From Endothia cerciana (Eukaryota; Ascomycota; Sordariomycetes; Diaporthales; Cryphonectriaceae), in the NCBI GenBank assembly GCA_026119935.1, contig JALRMH010000003.1, positions 558,001-622,000 on the forward strand: a DNA stretch of 64,000 bases. The letters run 5' to 3'. This document shows, in pieces, positions 22,119 through 33,981 of the stretch. Numbering within the stretch: the stretch's first letter is position 1; the number at the start of each line of letters is the position of its first letter. Both the position numbers and the translations under genes were made by a program. A model generated the notes under the pieces. It saw only the letters and a list, made by a program, of their open reading frames with translations. It was not told where the DNA came from and ran no database searches.

Positions 22119-23614
22119 CTCGAAGGTTCTTGGGTCTCACGTCTCTGCCGAGTCTTTCATTATGGATATGGGAGAGATGAGGCGCCTCCGAGGGGATTAC
22201 AGTGGTATAATTCCAGAGATGTGCAGCTTCTGCGGGGAAGTCTGTCCTCCGACCCGGGCAGACGGCAGATGTTCGACATCGAGCGGCCGACTTTCTTTCC
22301 TTCGTCTCCGCTTGATCGGGCTAGTGTTTCAATATTTGAGCCACGGCGTAATTGATGAAATGCTAGGTCCACACGCCCAGCGCAGGAAACCATCAGACAG
22401 CACACCCTCTCGCCCTCTCCTAGCATTCCGAGTCCATCGGCTTACCGATTCGAGGACCCGAACGGGTAGCCCTGCTCCTCGCTCGAACCAGCAATCCTCC
22501 TCAAATCCATGGTAGCGGAAGGGACGGAGTCAGTTTAAAGGGGCTATACCCGCCCGAGAGGGTTCCTTATACCGAGGAAAGATGACTGCTAGTCCGAGAT
22601 AGATAGACTTGAGTGAAGAAGACCTCAAATCCGCGGTGAATGTCGGTTTTGGGCAGACCGGTGAGTGCCTTTGCCAGCGGGCTGATGTAGGCGGGTTGTA
22701 GTTTGTTGAATATGCAGCCTTGACCATACAGGTGTGCAGATTCAGTAAATTTGGCTCCATGTGGTCATCACACAGCATACCTAGGTCTCACCCCCGCCTC
22801 CTTCTGCAGCTGAAATTCACTCACCGGATCTGCACGAGTAAGCGTAGTATGAGAGCTCTCTTGCCACACCGAGGCTCATTGACTTTTTTTTTCTTCTTTT
22901 CTTCCTCACAATTGAAGCTCTCGAGGTCCAAAGATGATCGTTGGATGGGGACTCTCGGCGGCAGTGGTCCATGAGACAAATATGAGGGCCGCGTAGTATA
23001 ACGCCACAGCTGCTCTGCTCGTAATAGTAGCAGCTGGGGGGTGGTCTGAGCACGAGTCCGGTCCACTTCAGAGCACGTCCAATTCCTGAATTTCGAAAAA
23101 GATGCCAGGTTTGGGTGTATGGACGGCCTATAGATGTATCCGTAATGTTGGGAGCGTCTCCATTTCGGACTTTGGAGTACGTACGGCACGGCGACTTAAT
23201 TATCAAGAAGCCGGAATCGGACTACGGACTTATTGTGGTCAGCCATCCGGAAGACCGTATTCCCATGCAAGCTCGGACTTTTAGTAATTTGATCCTTCTC
23301 ATGCACCGCCGTTCATGGACTGCTCCAATGCATACTTATCTTCTCGTTTGGCACGCTTATCTTTCGAACAGGGTCGAGGAGGATGAGACCAGCTGGCGGT
23401 GTTGCTGTCGCCTTTCTGCCATACTTGTTGGACCTCTGACAGTCAAACACAAGGCCTCGGATTCCTCGTCACACCTCACAGGGCCCTGACTCCTACTGCC
23501 CCCACATCAGCTGAAGTCCCAGGGACACTTCCCCTCATGGCTTATTAGTCCCGGCTGCCCTTTTCCAATGTCGTCGCGACCGACACACCACTGACGACAA
23601 CGGCGTTCAGCAAG
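22119..23614. other. Intergenic, 1.5 kb
   Basis: No recognised gene. A 22-codon minus-strand ORF at 22442-22510 ends at a GTAAGC splice-donor-like site, so it might be a short 5' exon or an upstream ORF. A T-rich/TTTCTTC tract lies at about 22883-22905. Confidence 0.4.
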
Positions 23615-25021
23615 ATGGCACAATCAGCCTTCATGGGCAGTGAAGACGGCCTCGACACAATGAGAGACTCCATAGGCCAGGGACAAGTCTGCAGTCCCAC
23701 CACCGAAGAGTTGGCCGGCCTCGAGGAAGCCAAAGACCCTTTCACCCCAGAGCATGCCCCGTCATCTCCGATGGCGAAGCGCCTGGCTTGCGAGCGATGT
23801 CACAACCAGAAACTGCGCTGTGTCCGACAGCATGACAAGCTCAGCTGCGACAGGTGCCTCTCAGCAAAAGCTACTTGCGCCGAGAGGATACCGCGACGCC
23901 TGGGTCGTCCCCACTCTACGAGTTCTTCAATCAGCAAGACAACGGCCAAAAAGCGCCGCCAGCGCCCAGCGTCTGACCAGACCCCGCCAACCGTGGGCCA
24001 TACGACATCTGAGAAGGCGGGCAGGAAATCCCTCAACGGACAATTGGCAGACGCGGTGCCCAAACATGAATTCACTGCCGATGTCAGCGCAGGGATGCTC
24101 ACCCAGACGCCACCATCGTCAATTGACGAAAGACGGCCAAGTCCTTGGCCGCTCACAGGATTGCTGTCGCCGAGTGACTGTCCCAGTCCGTTTGACTGGA
24201 GTGTGAGCGACGCCGAGCATGCAACGACCGACAACCTCGATGAGGGCTGCCACGCCCTTTTCCCGGGCCCTCTCATTGGCGCATTTGGGGGACTCGATTC
24301 GCTGATACCAACCTTTGATGATGTCTCCGATGCGCTCTTGGTAAATCACTTGCACGCGGAGGACCAGATGGCGATCGACACTGAGTCGCCGACGACATCA
24401 ATATCTCAGGATCCCGTCGAGAGGTTGACGAGCCTCAATCTCGAGCTGTACCAATGTCTCAACTCTTTCAGGTCCATTGAGCACCAGAGCATCGTCAAGA
24501 GAGCACCCGGAAACGACGAGCTCGCGGCCGCTGCGGCCTTTGACTGGGTGGAGCGCCTCTTTCAGGCCGCGGAAGAGCTTATCGAGATCTTGAAGCAGAG
24601 TTTCAGCAGAGACTGCGAGATCGGGCAGAGCTCGTCTCCGGCATCACCGTTAGACGAGATGGAATCTCCAAGCCTGGACAGCGCGACGAGTCTGATGGTC
24701 ATCAGCTGCTACGTCAGGCTCCTCCAGATTTTCGACAGCTTCGCCTCGGTCCTCCCCGCCACACTGGAGGCGTGCTGCACGACCAGTGCCAGCTTGCTCG
24801 GGGTCCGCATCGGGAGGTTTTGCCCCACGGTCGACAAGAGGCTGAGCACGGTCTTCATTGTCCAGTACGTCTACCATCTACTTGACAGCATATGCGGCGC
24901 CGTTGAGAATTCTGTGGGGGCGCAGCCTGTTCATGGGCCTACCCTGGCCGATGCTCGGAATACGGCGGCGGAGTTGCGGGAACGCTTATCTACCAGCCTG
25001 AATATGTCGCGGTTGGTATGA
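23615..25021 (+). CDS. Zn2Cys6 transcription factor (AflR-like)
   Basis: One open frame of 468 residues. The binuclear cluster is complete: C59-x2-C62-x6-C69-x8-C78-x2-C81-x6-C88, followed by a basic linker (RRLGRP, KKRRQR) and a long S/T/P-rich region. The segment from about residue 270 (LNLELYQCLNSFRSIEHQ) to the end resembles the C-terminal region of aflatoxin-regulator-type proteins more than the fungal_trans domain. Such proteins are nuclear and usually bind CGG-type half sites. The neighbours do not form a biosynthetic cluster, so the targets are unknown. An AATAAA lies 188 bases after the stop. Confidence 0.88.
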   Translation: MAQSAFMGSEDGLDTMRDSIGQGQVCSPTTEELAGLEEAKDPFTPEHAPSSPMAKRLACERCHNQKLRCVRQHDKLSCDRCLSAKATCAERIPRRLGRPHSTSSSISKTTAKKRRQRPASDQTPPTVGHTTSEKAGRKSLNGQLADAVPKHEFTADVSAGMLTQTPPSSIDERRPSPWPLTGLLSPSDCPSPFDWSVSDAEHATTDNLDEGCHALFPGPLIGAFGGLDSLIPTFDDVSDALLVNHLHAEDQMAIDTESPTTSISQDPVERLTSLNLELYQCLNSFRSIEHQSIVKRAPGNDELAAAAAFDWVERLFQAAEELIEILKQSFSRDCEIGQSSSPASPLDEMESPSLDSATSLMVISCYVRLLQIFDSFASVLPATLEACCTTSASLLGVRIGRFCPTVDKRLSTVFIVQYVYHLLDSICGAVENSVGAQPVHGPTLADARNTAAELRERLSTSLNMSRLV

Positions 25022-25208
25022 GAGGACAGGTCGCCTTCAAGAGGACTGCAGAGCTATATGTAGCTATGCGATGAGAAAGGGCGTCAATATTCAACATGAC
25101 GTTGCTGGCGAGATGCTGTGAATATTTCCAAGATTTTCCTCGAGTCACAATTAGGGCCATTTCGTCCGAGACTCATCTTTTCAACAATGATACCCCTTAT
25201 AGTTTTTC

Positions 25209-25214
25209 AATAAA
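25209..25214 (+). terminator. Polyadenylation signal candidate
   Basis: AATAAA lies 188 bases after the transcription factor stop codon, in the 326-base spacer that separates it from the convergent AAA ATPase gene. Apart from this the spacer holds nothing recognised. Confidence 0.4.
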
Positions 25215-25347
25215 ATCAGAAGTCTTCATAATGTTAGGAGTCGCGTTTCATCGCAAGCTCTGACGGCCTAGTCCCCTCGGCGTCCATCTGAGCCTTCATC
25301 CTCGATCAGGTGAGTCCCCATACTTCAAATCGCGTTGAGTCAATCTC

Positions 25348-27358
25348 TCATTCCTTTGGCGTCCCGGGAGGGGTATCAGGGCGCTTCTCCAACTTCTTCT
25401 TAGCCTTCAACTCCAATAGCAAGGCGTCCGCGTCACGATTGAGGGATGGCTTTCGATAGCCACGTGGGTCCTTCATCCACTCGCCCAGCTCCTGCACCGC
25501 ACGTCGCGGCTCAGCTCGGAAGTCCTTGAAGTACTGCTGGATCAGAGCCGGACTAAATTCCATGTCGTGGACCTCCTTCGAAAACTCCTTCGCCAGTCCA
25601 TGGATTTCCTCGTCCGTCCAGTCTTCCATCTCTGGGTGCTTGAGCCTGGTCTCGCGAGACATGTGCTGTCCCCAACGTGTACCCGTAAAAGCATTGATGA
25701 ACATGTCCTCGGCCTGTTTCTTCGTGGTGTTTGTGAAGGTGACGATCCGGTCAGCCCGACCCGTTCTGATGAGAGCCTCGTCCAAGTCCTTGATATGGTT
25801 TGTCGTCATGATCAAGATGCGACCTGCGATGTGTGATGGTCAGACTCGTAGTACTGTCATACTCATAAAGATATTGACTCACCCTCCGAAGCTGCTACTC
25901 CATCTATTGCGTTGAGCAGACCGCTCAATGTCACGGCATTCTCGCGTGTCTTGGTGCGTGCCCTCTTTGCCCCTTGGCCTCGCCCAGGCGAAGCTACTGG
26001 AGTTCTGTCTTCGTCGGATGAATCCGAATCTGAAGCCGTATCATCGTCATCCGCCTTCTTGGGGATTTTCTTGCCACTCGGAAGGTCTCTCGACAGTGGC
26101 TGGGTCGCGTCAACGTCCTCGAGCAAGACTATACAGTGGCGTGGGAGGTGACAGAAAAGCGATTCAATGTCACCATCGTTCAGTCCAGGGGATGAGAGGT
26201 TGATCATGTATACTGGCAGGCCAAAGTCGCTGGCTAGGGCGAAAGCCAAGGAGGACTTTCCGGTGCCGGGCGGGCCGCTGAAGAGGTAGCCGAGACGGAG
26301 AGGAAGTCCTTTTTCTTGGTACCATAAGACGCCTGAACGGATGAGAAAATTCCTGATGTCATCGATGATCATGTCCTTCTGCTGCTGGTCAAGGATGACC
26401 GTGCTGAGGGGACGCCGAAGCCTTGACCGGGTTTTGCCCCAGTAGGACTTCTGGTTCAGTTGATGCCATGGGGATACGGGACTGTAAATAATTGTCTTGT
26501 CACAGTTCTGGGCCGCATCATCTTTCAGAATCTTCACAAGCAGCTCTCTCAACGGCTCTTTGATCTTGGTTAGTGATGAGTCATTTATGTCTCAAATAGG
26601 TGCACATCGGACTTCAGGGTTTACTTGCCGGTACTTCGCCTCCAGTTAAAGCAGTAGATGTCCAGCCAGTTATCGGGTGCCTCTTTCCCATGAAACTCGA
26701 GTTTCTGAACACAAGGTAAGGCTCAGAATCGAGAAGAGGCCGGCAGAGGGGCTTGAGTAGAGCATACCTTCTCTCTGCGCTCTCGCATCCAGAAGAATGA
26801 TCCTCCAGACCAGAAGCGGATTTGAGTTATTTCAGGCTGAAAATCAGGAGCCTGTTCTCGAATGGGTCAGACAATGCGTTTCCATTTTCCCACCCTCATT
26901 AGAATCCTTGTTTTACTCACAATCTCGTTCATCATACGAGTAATATCAATCTTCTCCTCGGAATCCGGGACGTCGATGTTCCACTCAAAGGACCTCGAGC
27001 TGAAGGAAATCCGGCCCGTATTGACGGAGGAAAGCCGTGAGTAGTTTCTGGTTGTCCAATCCACGATTTGGTCAAACATCACACTATTCTGGTGCATGGA
27101 CACCTTGGTGTAACAAGTGACAAGCGCTAGATTCTGGATCGTCTTCCACGCCGAGTACGCAAGGTGAGCAATTGCCAACACCGACAGCACGCCTAATCCT
27201 GAGAGACCGAGCCTGGTTCCGAGCACCATGTGGATCAAGACGTCGACGTTTAGGCCGTTGATGAAGCTTTCCACGGCGGGGAAGTAGGCGAGGATGCTGC
27301 GCCAATTCATCCATATCGCCACCGAGGAAAGAGTCTGGAAGGAGGGAAGAACGTCCAT
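25348..27358 (-). CDS. BCS1-type AAA ATPase
   Basis: Five exons, 26921-27358, 26768-26851, 26629-26704, 25883-26557 and 25348-25823, give 582 residues. The N-terminus has hydrophobic segments (IHMVLGTRLGLSG, LSVLAIAHLAYSAW) and the BCS1_N region. Walker A is GPPGTGKSS at about 294-302, Walker B is CIVLLEDVDA, and the sensor/arginine-finger part reads IMTTNHIKDLD...RTGRADR. A D/S-rich insertion lies between Walker B and LSGLLNAIDG, as in many fungal paralogues. The frame opens upstream of 27358 only through TTG, so this ATG is chosen. Exon 3 to exon 4 requires a GC donor (G|GCAAGT) to give the expected STEPLRELL. True Bcs1 inserts the Rieske protein in mitochondria; fungi carry many paralogues, and this may be one. 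Confidence 0.9.
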
Positions 27359-30300
27359 GACCACCGTGATTGGCTGGATCAGGAGATGGAGCCGGGTCGA
27401 GAACAGCTCTGTTGGCAATCCGTCAGCCCAGGTTGTGAATGTGAAAGAGAGCGGTAGTAGACAAGCCCAGAGCTTTTCATTCCGAGACCACCACCGGGTT
27501 TCTATTATGGTCGTACTCAGGCAGCCAGGCTCCTACGATTCCTACGAGGCTCTAAGTGGGGAGCAGTGCTGTGTCCAGGATGTTCTTGATACCACTTGTA
27601 TGTAACTAAGTACAGTCTGCGGCAACGTGCTTGCAGCCTCCAATCACTCATGTGGCAGGCGGCGGGCTCCAGCATATAAGGGAAGCGTTTGGCCATGAGT
27701 GGCTGGGCAATCTCAAGATGCTGCTAATCAGAATTCGTCAGTCGCCTCGTTTGTCCTCCCTCCGTTGATCTGTTTCTCCTCACGCACCAGTTTGGTCTCT
27801 GTCTTACATGCGTTGCGTGACTAGCTTGAGCCTTCATTACGCTGCTGTTCTACTTGCTCTAACGACCTCATCGTCTTCAGTAGGGGTATCTTGAACTGAT
27901 TACTTCTTTCAGAAGGTCTCGTCTAGAGCCTTATGGTCTCCTGGTGTGCTCATATCTAGTGCAAACAAATCGTTCAAGGTCAGCGTCCGGCTAACGTTCA
28001 TCCCCCATGAGTCCCACAACATAAGTAGTCGAAACCATATCACAATGGATACTTGAATCCACTAATTCCACGTCTCTTATCACCATAGCACAAACTATTT
28101 CAGCCCAGAGCACAAATTCATCTCATGATTTCACGCCAAGACTAGCGCCCCCAACGCCCGACTCGGTGACGAATGCGGTCCCGTGGCCGGCGAGAGCACA
28201 CTGTGCGAGAAGCGGCCGCGGCGAATGCCGCATTCTAACACAAGGAATAGTAGTACATGATCACTTGAGCAACCTTGGTATCTTGAAGTGGTCTTCCCGC
28301 ACATAATGAGAATGGCCTTTCCTCAAGCCGACGCGGTATGTGGGGGGGGGGGGTATTGCATTGCTCGCGCAGGTTTCAGGAACGATCCAATGTTTTTGAT
28401 GAGGTCAAGTACTGCAAATCATGGGTTAAGTCGACATGGAATCGCAGTAGCGTAGCAAAGGCCTTGGGCCGGTTCCATCTCCTTGTCTCGGTGGTTCCAA
28501 CTGGACCTCACAATCCGACCTCGATTCTGCTTGGTGGCTCCGCCCAGATTTCTCCGTTAGTACAGAAATATGTCACCTAAGCTATCCTTATCAATCGAGA
28601 AGAAGTGTGAGGTACCCAGCGCGTCTGTATCTCTGCGTGTCTATTCGCACTGGGAAAGATGAGTCTGTATGATTTATCAAAGAGCCTCAAACTCCGCGAA
28701 TACAGTTTCCGTTATTTTCGTATAATCACTGTAGTGAAAAGACTCGATGGCCAGATATAGGTAGTCGGCTTATTACTCATTTATTCGAGGTACCCAAATG
28801 TAGTCACGGGTTTTGTCCCTGGGTTTGGAAGCTCTGGTCAGAGGAACGGCCCGCCATAGGATTCTTGTTCCTTCAGGACGGCTCGCAAACGAATCCAGAC
28901 TTGCCTTGGAAAATTGACTTCCTCCCGGTTTCAGCGTTACGGGTGACTGCATAAGATATCTCGCCACTGAAAAGTCCAATGAAGGGCGTGCGTTCCAGCT
29001 CGGTAGGGACCGGATAGCTGCCGCCGACTCTGAGCAGCGTACCTTGCAGGACTGCACACAAGGCGGTCTACATGAGACTGTCATGATATATTGCAACATG
29101 GACCTTCATTATATCCGCTACGGCTGTATCTTGCACCACCACTCATTCTCATACCAAGTTCATATGAACTGGAATGGGTAGGACCGCACACAGAGAGTGT
29201 CAGTGCTGCAGAGCATGGGTAGGTCTGGTTTTTTTCCTTTTTTTCTTCTTCTGTTTTTTTTGGTTGATAAGGCAGCCACTGGATACACCGAACGCCAATG
29301 GAACGGACCAGTGGGTATAGTTTTTTCCTGGCTCGCAGCCTGACACGCCCTTCTAGGTGAGTCCGTGTGCCTGCAGTTCTCCGACAGACCCCCACCAATT
29401 GAAGCCTCTAGACCACTGCAGAGGGGCCATCAATGCCTGTCCTTAAATATCGAGACGCGAGCGGATTTGGAGAAGGCGAGAGGGAAGCAGTATATAAGCG
29501 TCATATGAGCCGTTTTAGTCACACGCGGCGTAGGCACAGACAGACAAGGTTTCTCATAACACGAGGTGGGACAGAAAAACCGAAAGCAGGCTCTACAAAC
29601 GTGGGGCTGACAACGGGGTCGGGTTGTCTGCAGGTGACCTGCGCCCAGACTCAGATAGCCAAAGATGGAGACAGCAGAAGTTATAGGAGGGGCTAGAATA
29701 GAAACGATTGCATCACAACGCGGGACGTGAACGGGGCTTGCCTGACTCACAGTGAGTTTGCTAGGTGCAGCAGCAGCAATAGAAAGGCTGGCAGGTCACA
29801 GCAACTCTCAGGGTCGGTGAGTCATGAGAAAATGGTGTAGTGTTGGTGAAGAAACGGTGGCGAGTGAGTGAGTACCCGAATTCTAGGCGTACTAGCAGCC
29901 ATGTGACTGCATATTGGTTGCTTGCGGTGGGTGCAAGCAGTGGTGATGGACTCATTGGCAGTCTCAGCCTCGTGTAAGTCGAATAAGCGGAGAAGACACC
30001 CCTCCAATTTTAGACCCACCCCTGTCGGTGACGAATGCAGGCGTCTTTTTTAGCCGGGGTATTCTGGGCCGAACTTCCAATTGCTACCTGTCCTCTGGAG
30101 TGAGGTCCCTTGCTAACTTTAGAAACGCCATCCTGGAGCCTCGCAAGCTCCACGATTCTACTGCCGTCCGCACTCGACGAATTGCTCAATTCGGTTACCT
30201 GGGCGATGCGAAAGCTGGCTGAGGGGCAGGTTGACGAGAATTAAGCGACTCCGGCATTGGCCAACATCTGTGGCGATCAGAGTTTCCGGCGCACGCTGGT

Positions 30301-30425
30301 CTCTCCAAACGACGTCCTCGCGGCGGGGACATAACCTCCGAGAAACGCTTCACGGGACGATACAGCAACGAAGTTGACTGACGGGCGACGTCTTCTTCGG
30401 ACCTTTGAAGGTCTCCTGGCCGGCC
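27359..30425. other. Gene-poor stretch of about 3 kb
   Basis: Short shadow ORFs only. There are G-runs at about 28341-28351, a T-rich block at 29227-29268, and TATA-like GTATATAAGCG at about 29490. No transposon protein is recognisable. Confidence 0.5.
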
Positions 30426-31821
30426 ATGGCTTGGCAACCACAGCAGGGGCAGTATGACAGCCCGTACTCGGACGCGCCTCTCCATCCTCCCTCCATGAAC
30501 GGCTTCAAGGACACCAGCCTAGACGACGATGCTTTCGGCGCAAAAGGCAGCATAGTCAGCGCATTCGACGCATTCCGTGAGGAACCTTCTCTATTGGCCC
30601 CCTTTCCTTAGACCCTCTAGAGCTTCGTCTCTGGGCCCTCAAGCGCATCGCAACCCGAGGCTGACCTGTCCGCTTCTGTACAGCAAAATCCAAGCCCCAA
30701 TATGTAACGCGCACCTCGGGCGGCGGCAAATGGACCGTGGCGATGGTCCTCGTCACGCTCATCCTCGTGTGGTCTGAGCTATCGCGGTGGTGGCGCGGCA
30801 CCGAGACGCACACGTTCGCCGTCGAGAAGGGCGTGGGCCACAGCCTGCAGATCAACCTGGACATGGTAGTGCACATGAGGTGCACCGACCTGCACGTCAA
30901 CGTGCAGGACGCCTCGGGCGACCGCATCCTCGCCGCGAACAAGCTGAAGCGCGAAAACACTCTCTGGTCGCACTGGGTCGACAAGAAGGGCACCCACAAG
31001 CTGAACAGGGACGAGCAGGGCCGGATCGTCACCGGCGAGGGGTGGGTGGCCATGCACGGCCATGACGAGGGTTTCGGCGAGGAGCACATCCACGACATTG
31101 TTAGGCTTGGGAGCAAGAGGGCGAGGTGGGCCAAGACGCCCAAGATCAAGGGCGGCGGCGCGAATGCCGACTCTTGCCGCATCTTCGGCAGCTTGGATCT
31201 GAACAAGGTGCAGGGCGACTTTCACATTACCGCCCGTGGCCACGGATACATGGAGTTCGGGGAGCATCTAGACCACAGCAGTACGTTGCCCGTCATTCCG
31301 TACGCCAGACGAAGCCTCTGACTGACTTGCGCGCGCGCGCACACACAGCCTTTAACTTCTCACATATCGTGAACGAGCTCTCCTTCGGCGGCTTCTACCC
31401 ATCCCTCGAGAATCCCCTCGACCGCACCGTCAACATCGCCGAGACCCACTTCCACAAGTTCCAGTACTTCATGTCCATCGTGCCCACCGTCTACAGCGTC
31501 GGCCCCGCGAGCCCGTACAACCCGGACACCCTCTTCACCAACCAGTACGCCGTGACGGAGCAGAGCCACGAGGTCAACGAGCGCATCATACCCGGCGTCT
31601 TCTTTAAGTACGACATCGAGCCCATCCTTCTGCAGATCGAAGAGTCGCGCGACAGCTTCGTCGTCTTCATCGTCAAGGTCATCAACATCCTCAGCGGCGC
31701 GCTGGTGGCGGGTCACTGGGGCTTTACCTTGAGCGAGTGGGCCAGGGAGACGTGGGGCAAGAAGAGGAGGAGGGCGAACACTGGCATGATCGGTGTCGAA
31801 AAGGGCGGGTATGAGGACTGA
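30426..31821 (+). CDS. erv41: Erv41: COPII vesicle / ER-Golgi cargo receptor subunit
   Basis: Three exons, 30426-30576, 30684-31280 and 31349-31821, give 406 residues. After a disordered N-terminus comes SAFDAFPKSKPQYV, a first membrane helix (VAMVLVTLILVWSEL), and a large lumenal region with VHMRCTDLHVNVQDASG, DIVRLGSKRARWAKTPK, SCRIFGSLDLNKVQGDFHI and FSHIVNELSFGGFYPSL. A second helix (VVFIVKVINILSGALVAG) and a short basic tail follow. This is the Erv41/ERGIC2 layout, which pairs with Erv46 to retrieve ER residents. The first intron donor GTGAGG and second GTACGT are normal; intron 2 contains a GCGCGC-ACACAC tract next to its acceptor. Confidence 0.92.
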
Positions 31822-32069
31822 AAGGGTGTCGGGGCGATTTGCTTCTCTGGGATTGTATGATGTCTGGGTTTTTGATATACCATTTTTGGCATACATAGAG
31901 CAGGCACCGGCGCAGGTCACAAAATTGATTCCTATGATTGACTTCAGCCACTGCCCCTTGGGTCGTTCGTCCTTGCAAGAGGCATATTCGACCGCGAGAT
32001 TACCATTCACAATTGGCTTTCCTCGGAGGTCGCACGCCAAATCCCTTGCGCGAATGATCCGTGCACGTC

Positions 32070-33120
32070 TCAGGACGCACGCGGCTTAACCAGCCTCCCC
32101 CAAAGCCGGGGCATTATCATATGCGCCTCCACATCAGTGTGGACATCCACGATCTCCCAGTCAGCAGCCTTGACCAAGGCGTCTCTAGTCACACGGTCCA
32201 GACGACATCCGCCAATGACGCTCGGCCAGAGGAGACACCATAGCCCTGCCGAGCTCGTCAGCCATACGAAACAGCCTTGCGGGTTGAAGCCTGGAGACTT
32301 ACACTGTACAACCCTCGTCACAGGATCCGCGTTCCGGCAGTGCTCCCAGAAGATGAGCTCACCGCCAGGCTTCAGCAGCCTATGCATCCGCCGGATCTGC
32401 TCCCCGAGGTCCGGAAGGGAGCACTTATCAAATAACCTGTTAGACCCGCCGCCCGCCCCCCCCCCCCTTCCGACAAGGATAAACAGGCGAGGAGAAAATG
32501 ACTCACCAGGACCTGCATACTGACCACACAGTCGACACTCCCCTCGCCCAGCCCGTGTCTCTCCAGCACGTCTGCGTCCTCGATCCCGCACGGGACCAGC
32601 GTGTACTTACCGTCCTGCCCCAGCTGAGTCGTCTTCAGCCGTCCCATGAACGGTCCCGTGAAGGCCGTGTTGGGCTCCACGCCGTACACGTGCTCGACCC
32701 TGGACGCGTCGAAGCGGTCCAGCTGGTTGCCCGTGCCCGGGCCGAGGTCGAGCACGACGCCGTGCGCGGAGGCGACGAGGGAGGGGACGGCGGTTGTTGT
32801 TTCGTACTGGGCGAAGCCGTGGCCTAGTATGTGGTAAGTGGCAGGCAAGGGAGGAAGGGAAAGCAAAAAGAGAGAGGAGAGGAGAAGAAAAGAAGAAAGA
32901 TTTCTTTATTAAAAAAAAATTTTAAAAAAAAGAAGGAGGGCTTCCGAGTGTATTAGAAAAGGGTGGGGGGAATGGTTGAAGTTTGATACTGTATGGTACT
33001 CACTAACTGCCCGGTAGAAATCTGCGAATGCATGGTCGCGGACCTCGTGGTGGGCGTGGCCGAAGAGAACACCCAGACGGCCCCGGCGCAGGCCAGCCCA
33101 GAGATCTCTCAGATAGTCTG
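32070..33120 (-). CDS. SAM-dependent class I methyltransferase, 5' end unresolved
   Basis: Exons 33004 to about 33120, 32507-32823, 32303-32423 and 32070-32245 join in phase. The first of these reads DYLRDLWAGLRRGRLGVLFG then HHEVRDHAFADFYR. The core has HGFAQYE, motif I VLDLGPGTGNQLDRF, then GVEPN, the motif II/III region VDCVVSMQVLCSLPD, MHRLLKPGGELIFWEH, and VIGGCRLDR...AADWEIVDVH. This matches fungal type-11 methyltransferases of the METTL7-like group. An additional 5' exon is needed; a candidate begins at an ATG at 33418 (MASTDNNHPPGYLPSWLS), but I could not find a donor/acceptor pair that is both consensus and in phase without doubt. The substrate is unknown. The gene converges on erv41. 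Confidence 0.8.
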
Positions 33121-33981
33121 CTGGTTTCGTTTCACATCAGCCCTTCGTTCGTCCAGAGGGCAAGGGTGCTCGGCGCTAGAGTAAGGCTGGGGTGGCACGG
33201 AAGGGTTGGGGGGGGGGGGGGGGAGAGGATGGAATGGAATGAATATCGTCGATATGACGGGGTAAAAGGAAGGATGGCTGAGAGATCACAGCAATGGAAA
33301 ATTACTCCCAGTACGCTGCGATCTGGGCGACTTGACCAACGCCGATGTAACTCTCCAACCTGGCCGAGAGCCATGATGGCAAATAGCCAGGCGGATGATT
33401 ATTATCAGTAGAAGCCATTGGGGGTGACAGACTACTCTTGCGTTGCTGTAATCTGCTGTAGTCGCCTGGGGAATGGGGAAATGAACCTGAAGAAACCTCA
33501 CGGGCAGACCGATGGGAAGAGGAAGCAATTCTATTACAGCAGACGCGCGAGGGGCCGCAATTTATACCCTGGAGCACATGGCCTCGATATGGCTACCGGC
33601 CAGTAAGAAGGGGAGGTACGTAGGTAGACGTCCCAATATCGATCCGTCCGCAGAGAGAACAAGGACGCGAGGGCGTTTCTGGCGTGGGGATTATTGGGAA
33701 TGCGAGGCCCCGTCAGCATGAAGGAGGCCAATGGTCTCACACCCTTTTCCCGGGGTCTGTTGCTCACCAGCCCGGATGAGAAGGTCTCCCGAATTCCGGT
33801 CGAACGTCCAGCTTGCAGCCCGCATTCAGAATTCAAGTGGCATTAAAAATGTGATAGATTTCTCGTCTTGCTCGCACAAAGCTGGACGGCTCGTCTAACC
33901 AAACTCCCGGCCATGATGCAAGGTATCAATATCTATGTGCGTCCATCATTGCTCATCCCAACCCCCTCCTGCGACTCGTTT
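33121..33981. other. 5' region of the methyltransferase and spacer to the ABC1 gene
   Basis: Contains the possible methyltransferase first exon (33303-33418, minus) and a G14 run at about 33211-33224. No other gene is seen. Confidence 0.4.

Noticed and set aside
23615..27358. Secondary-metabolite cluster around the Zn2Cys6 regulator
   Set aside because: The neighbours are a BCS1-type ATPase and a DsbA-like gene; no synthase, transporter or tailoring enzyme set is present. The only P450 nearby is a relic.
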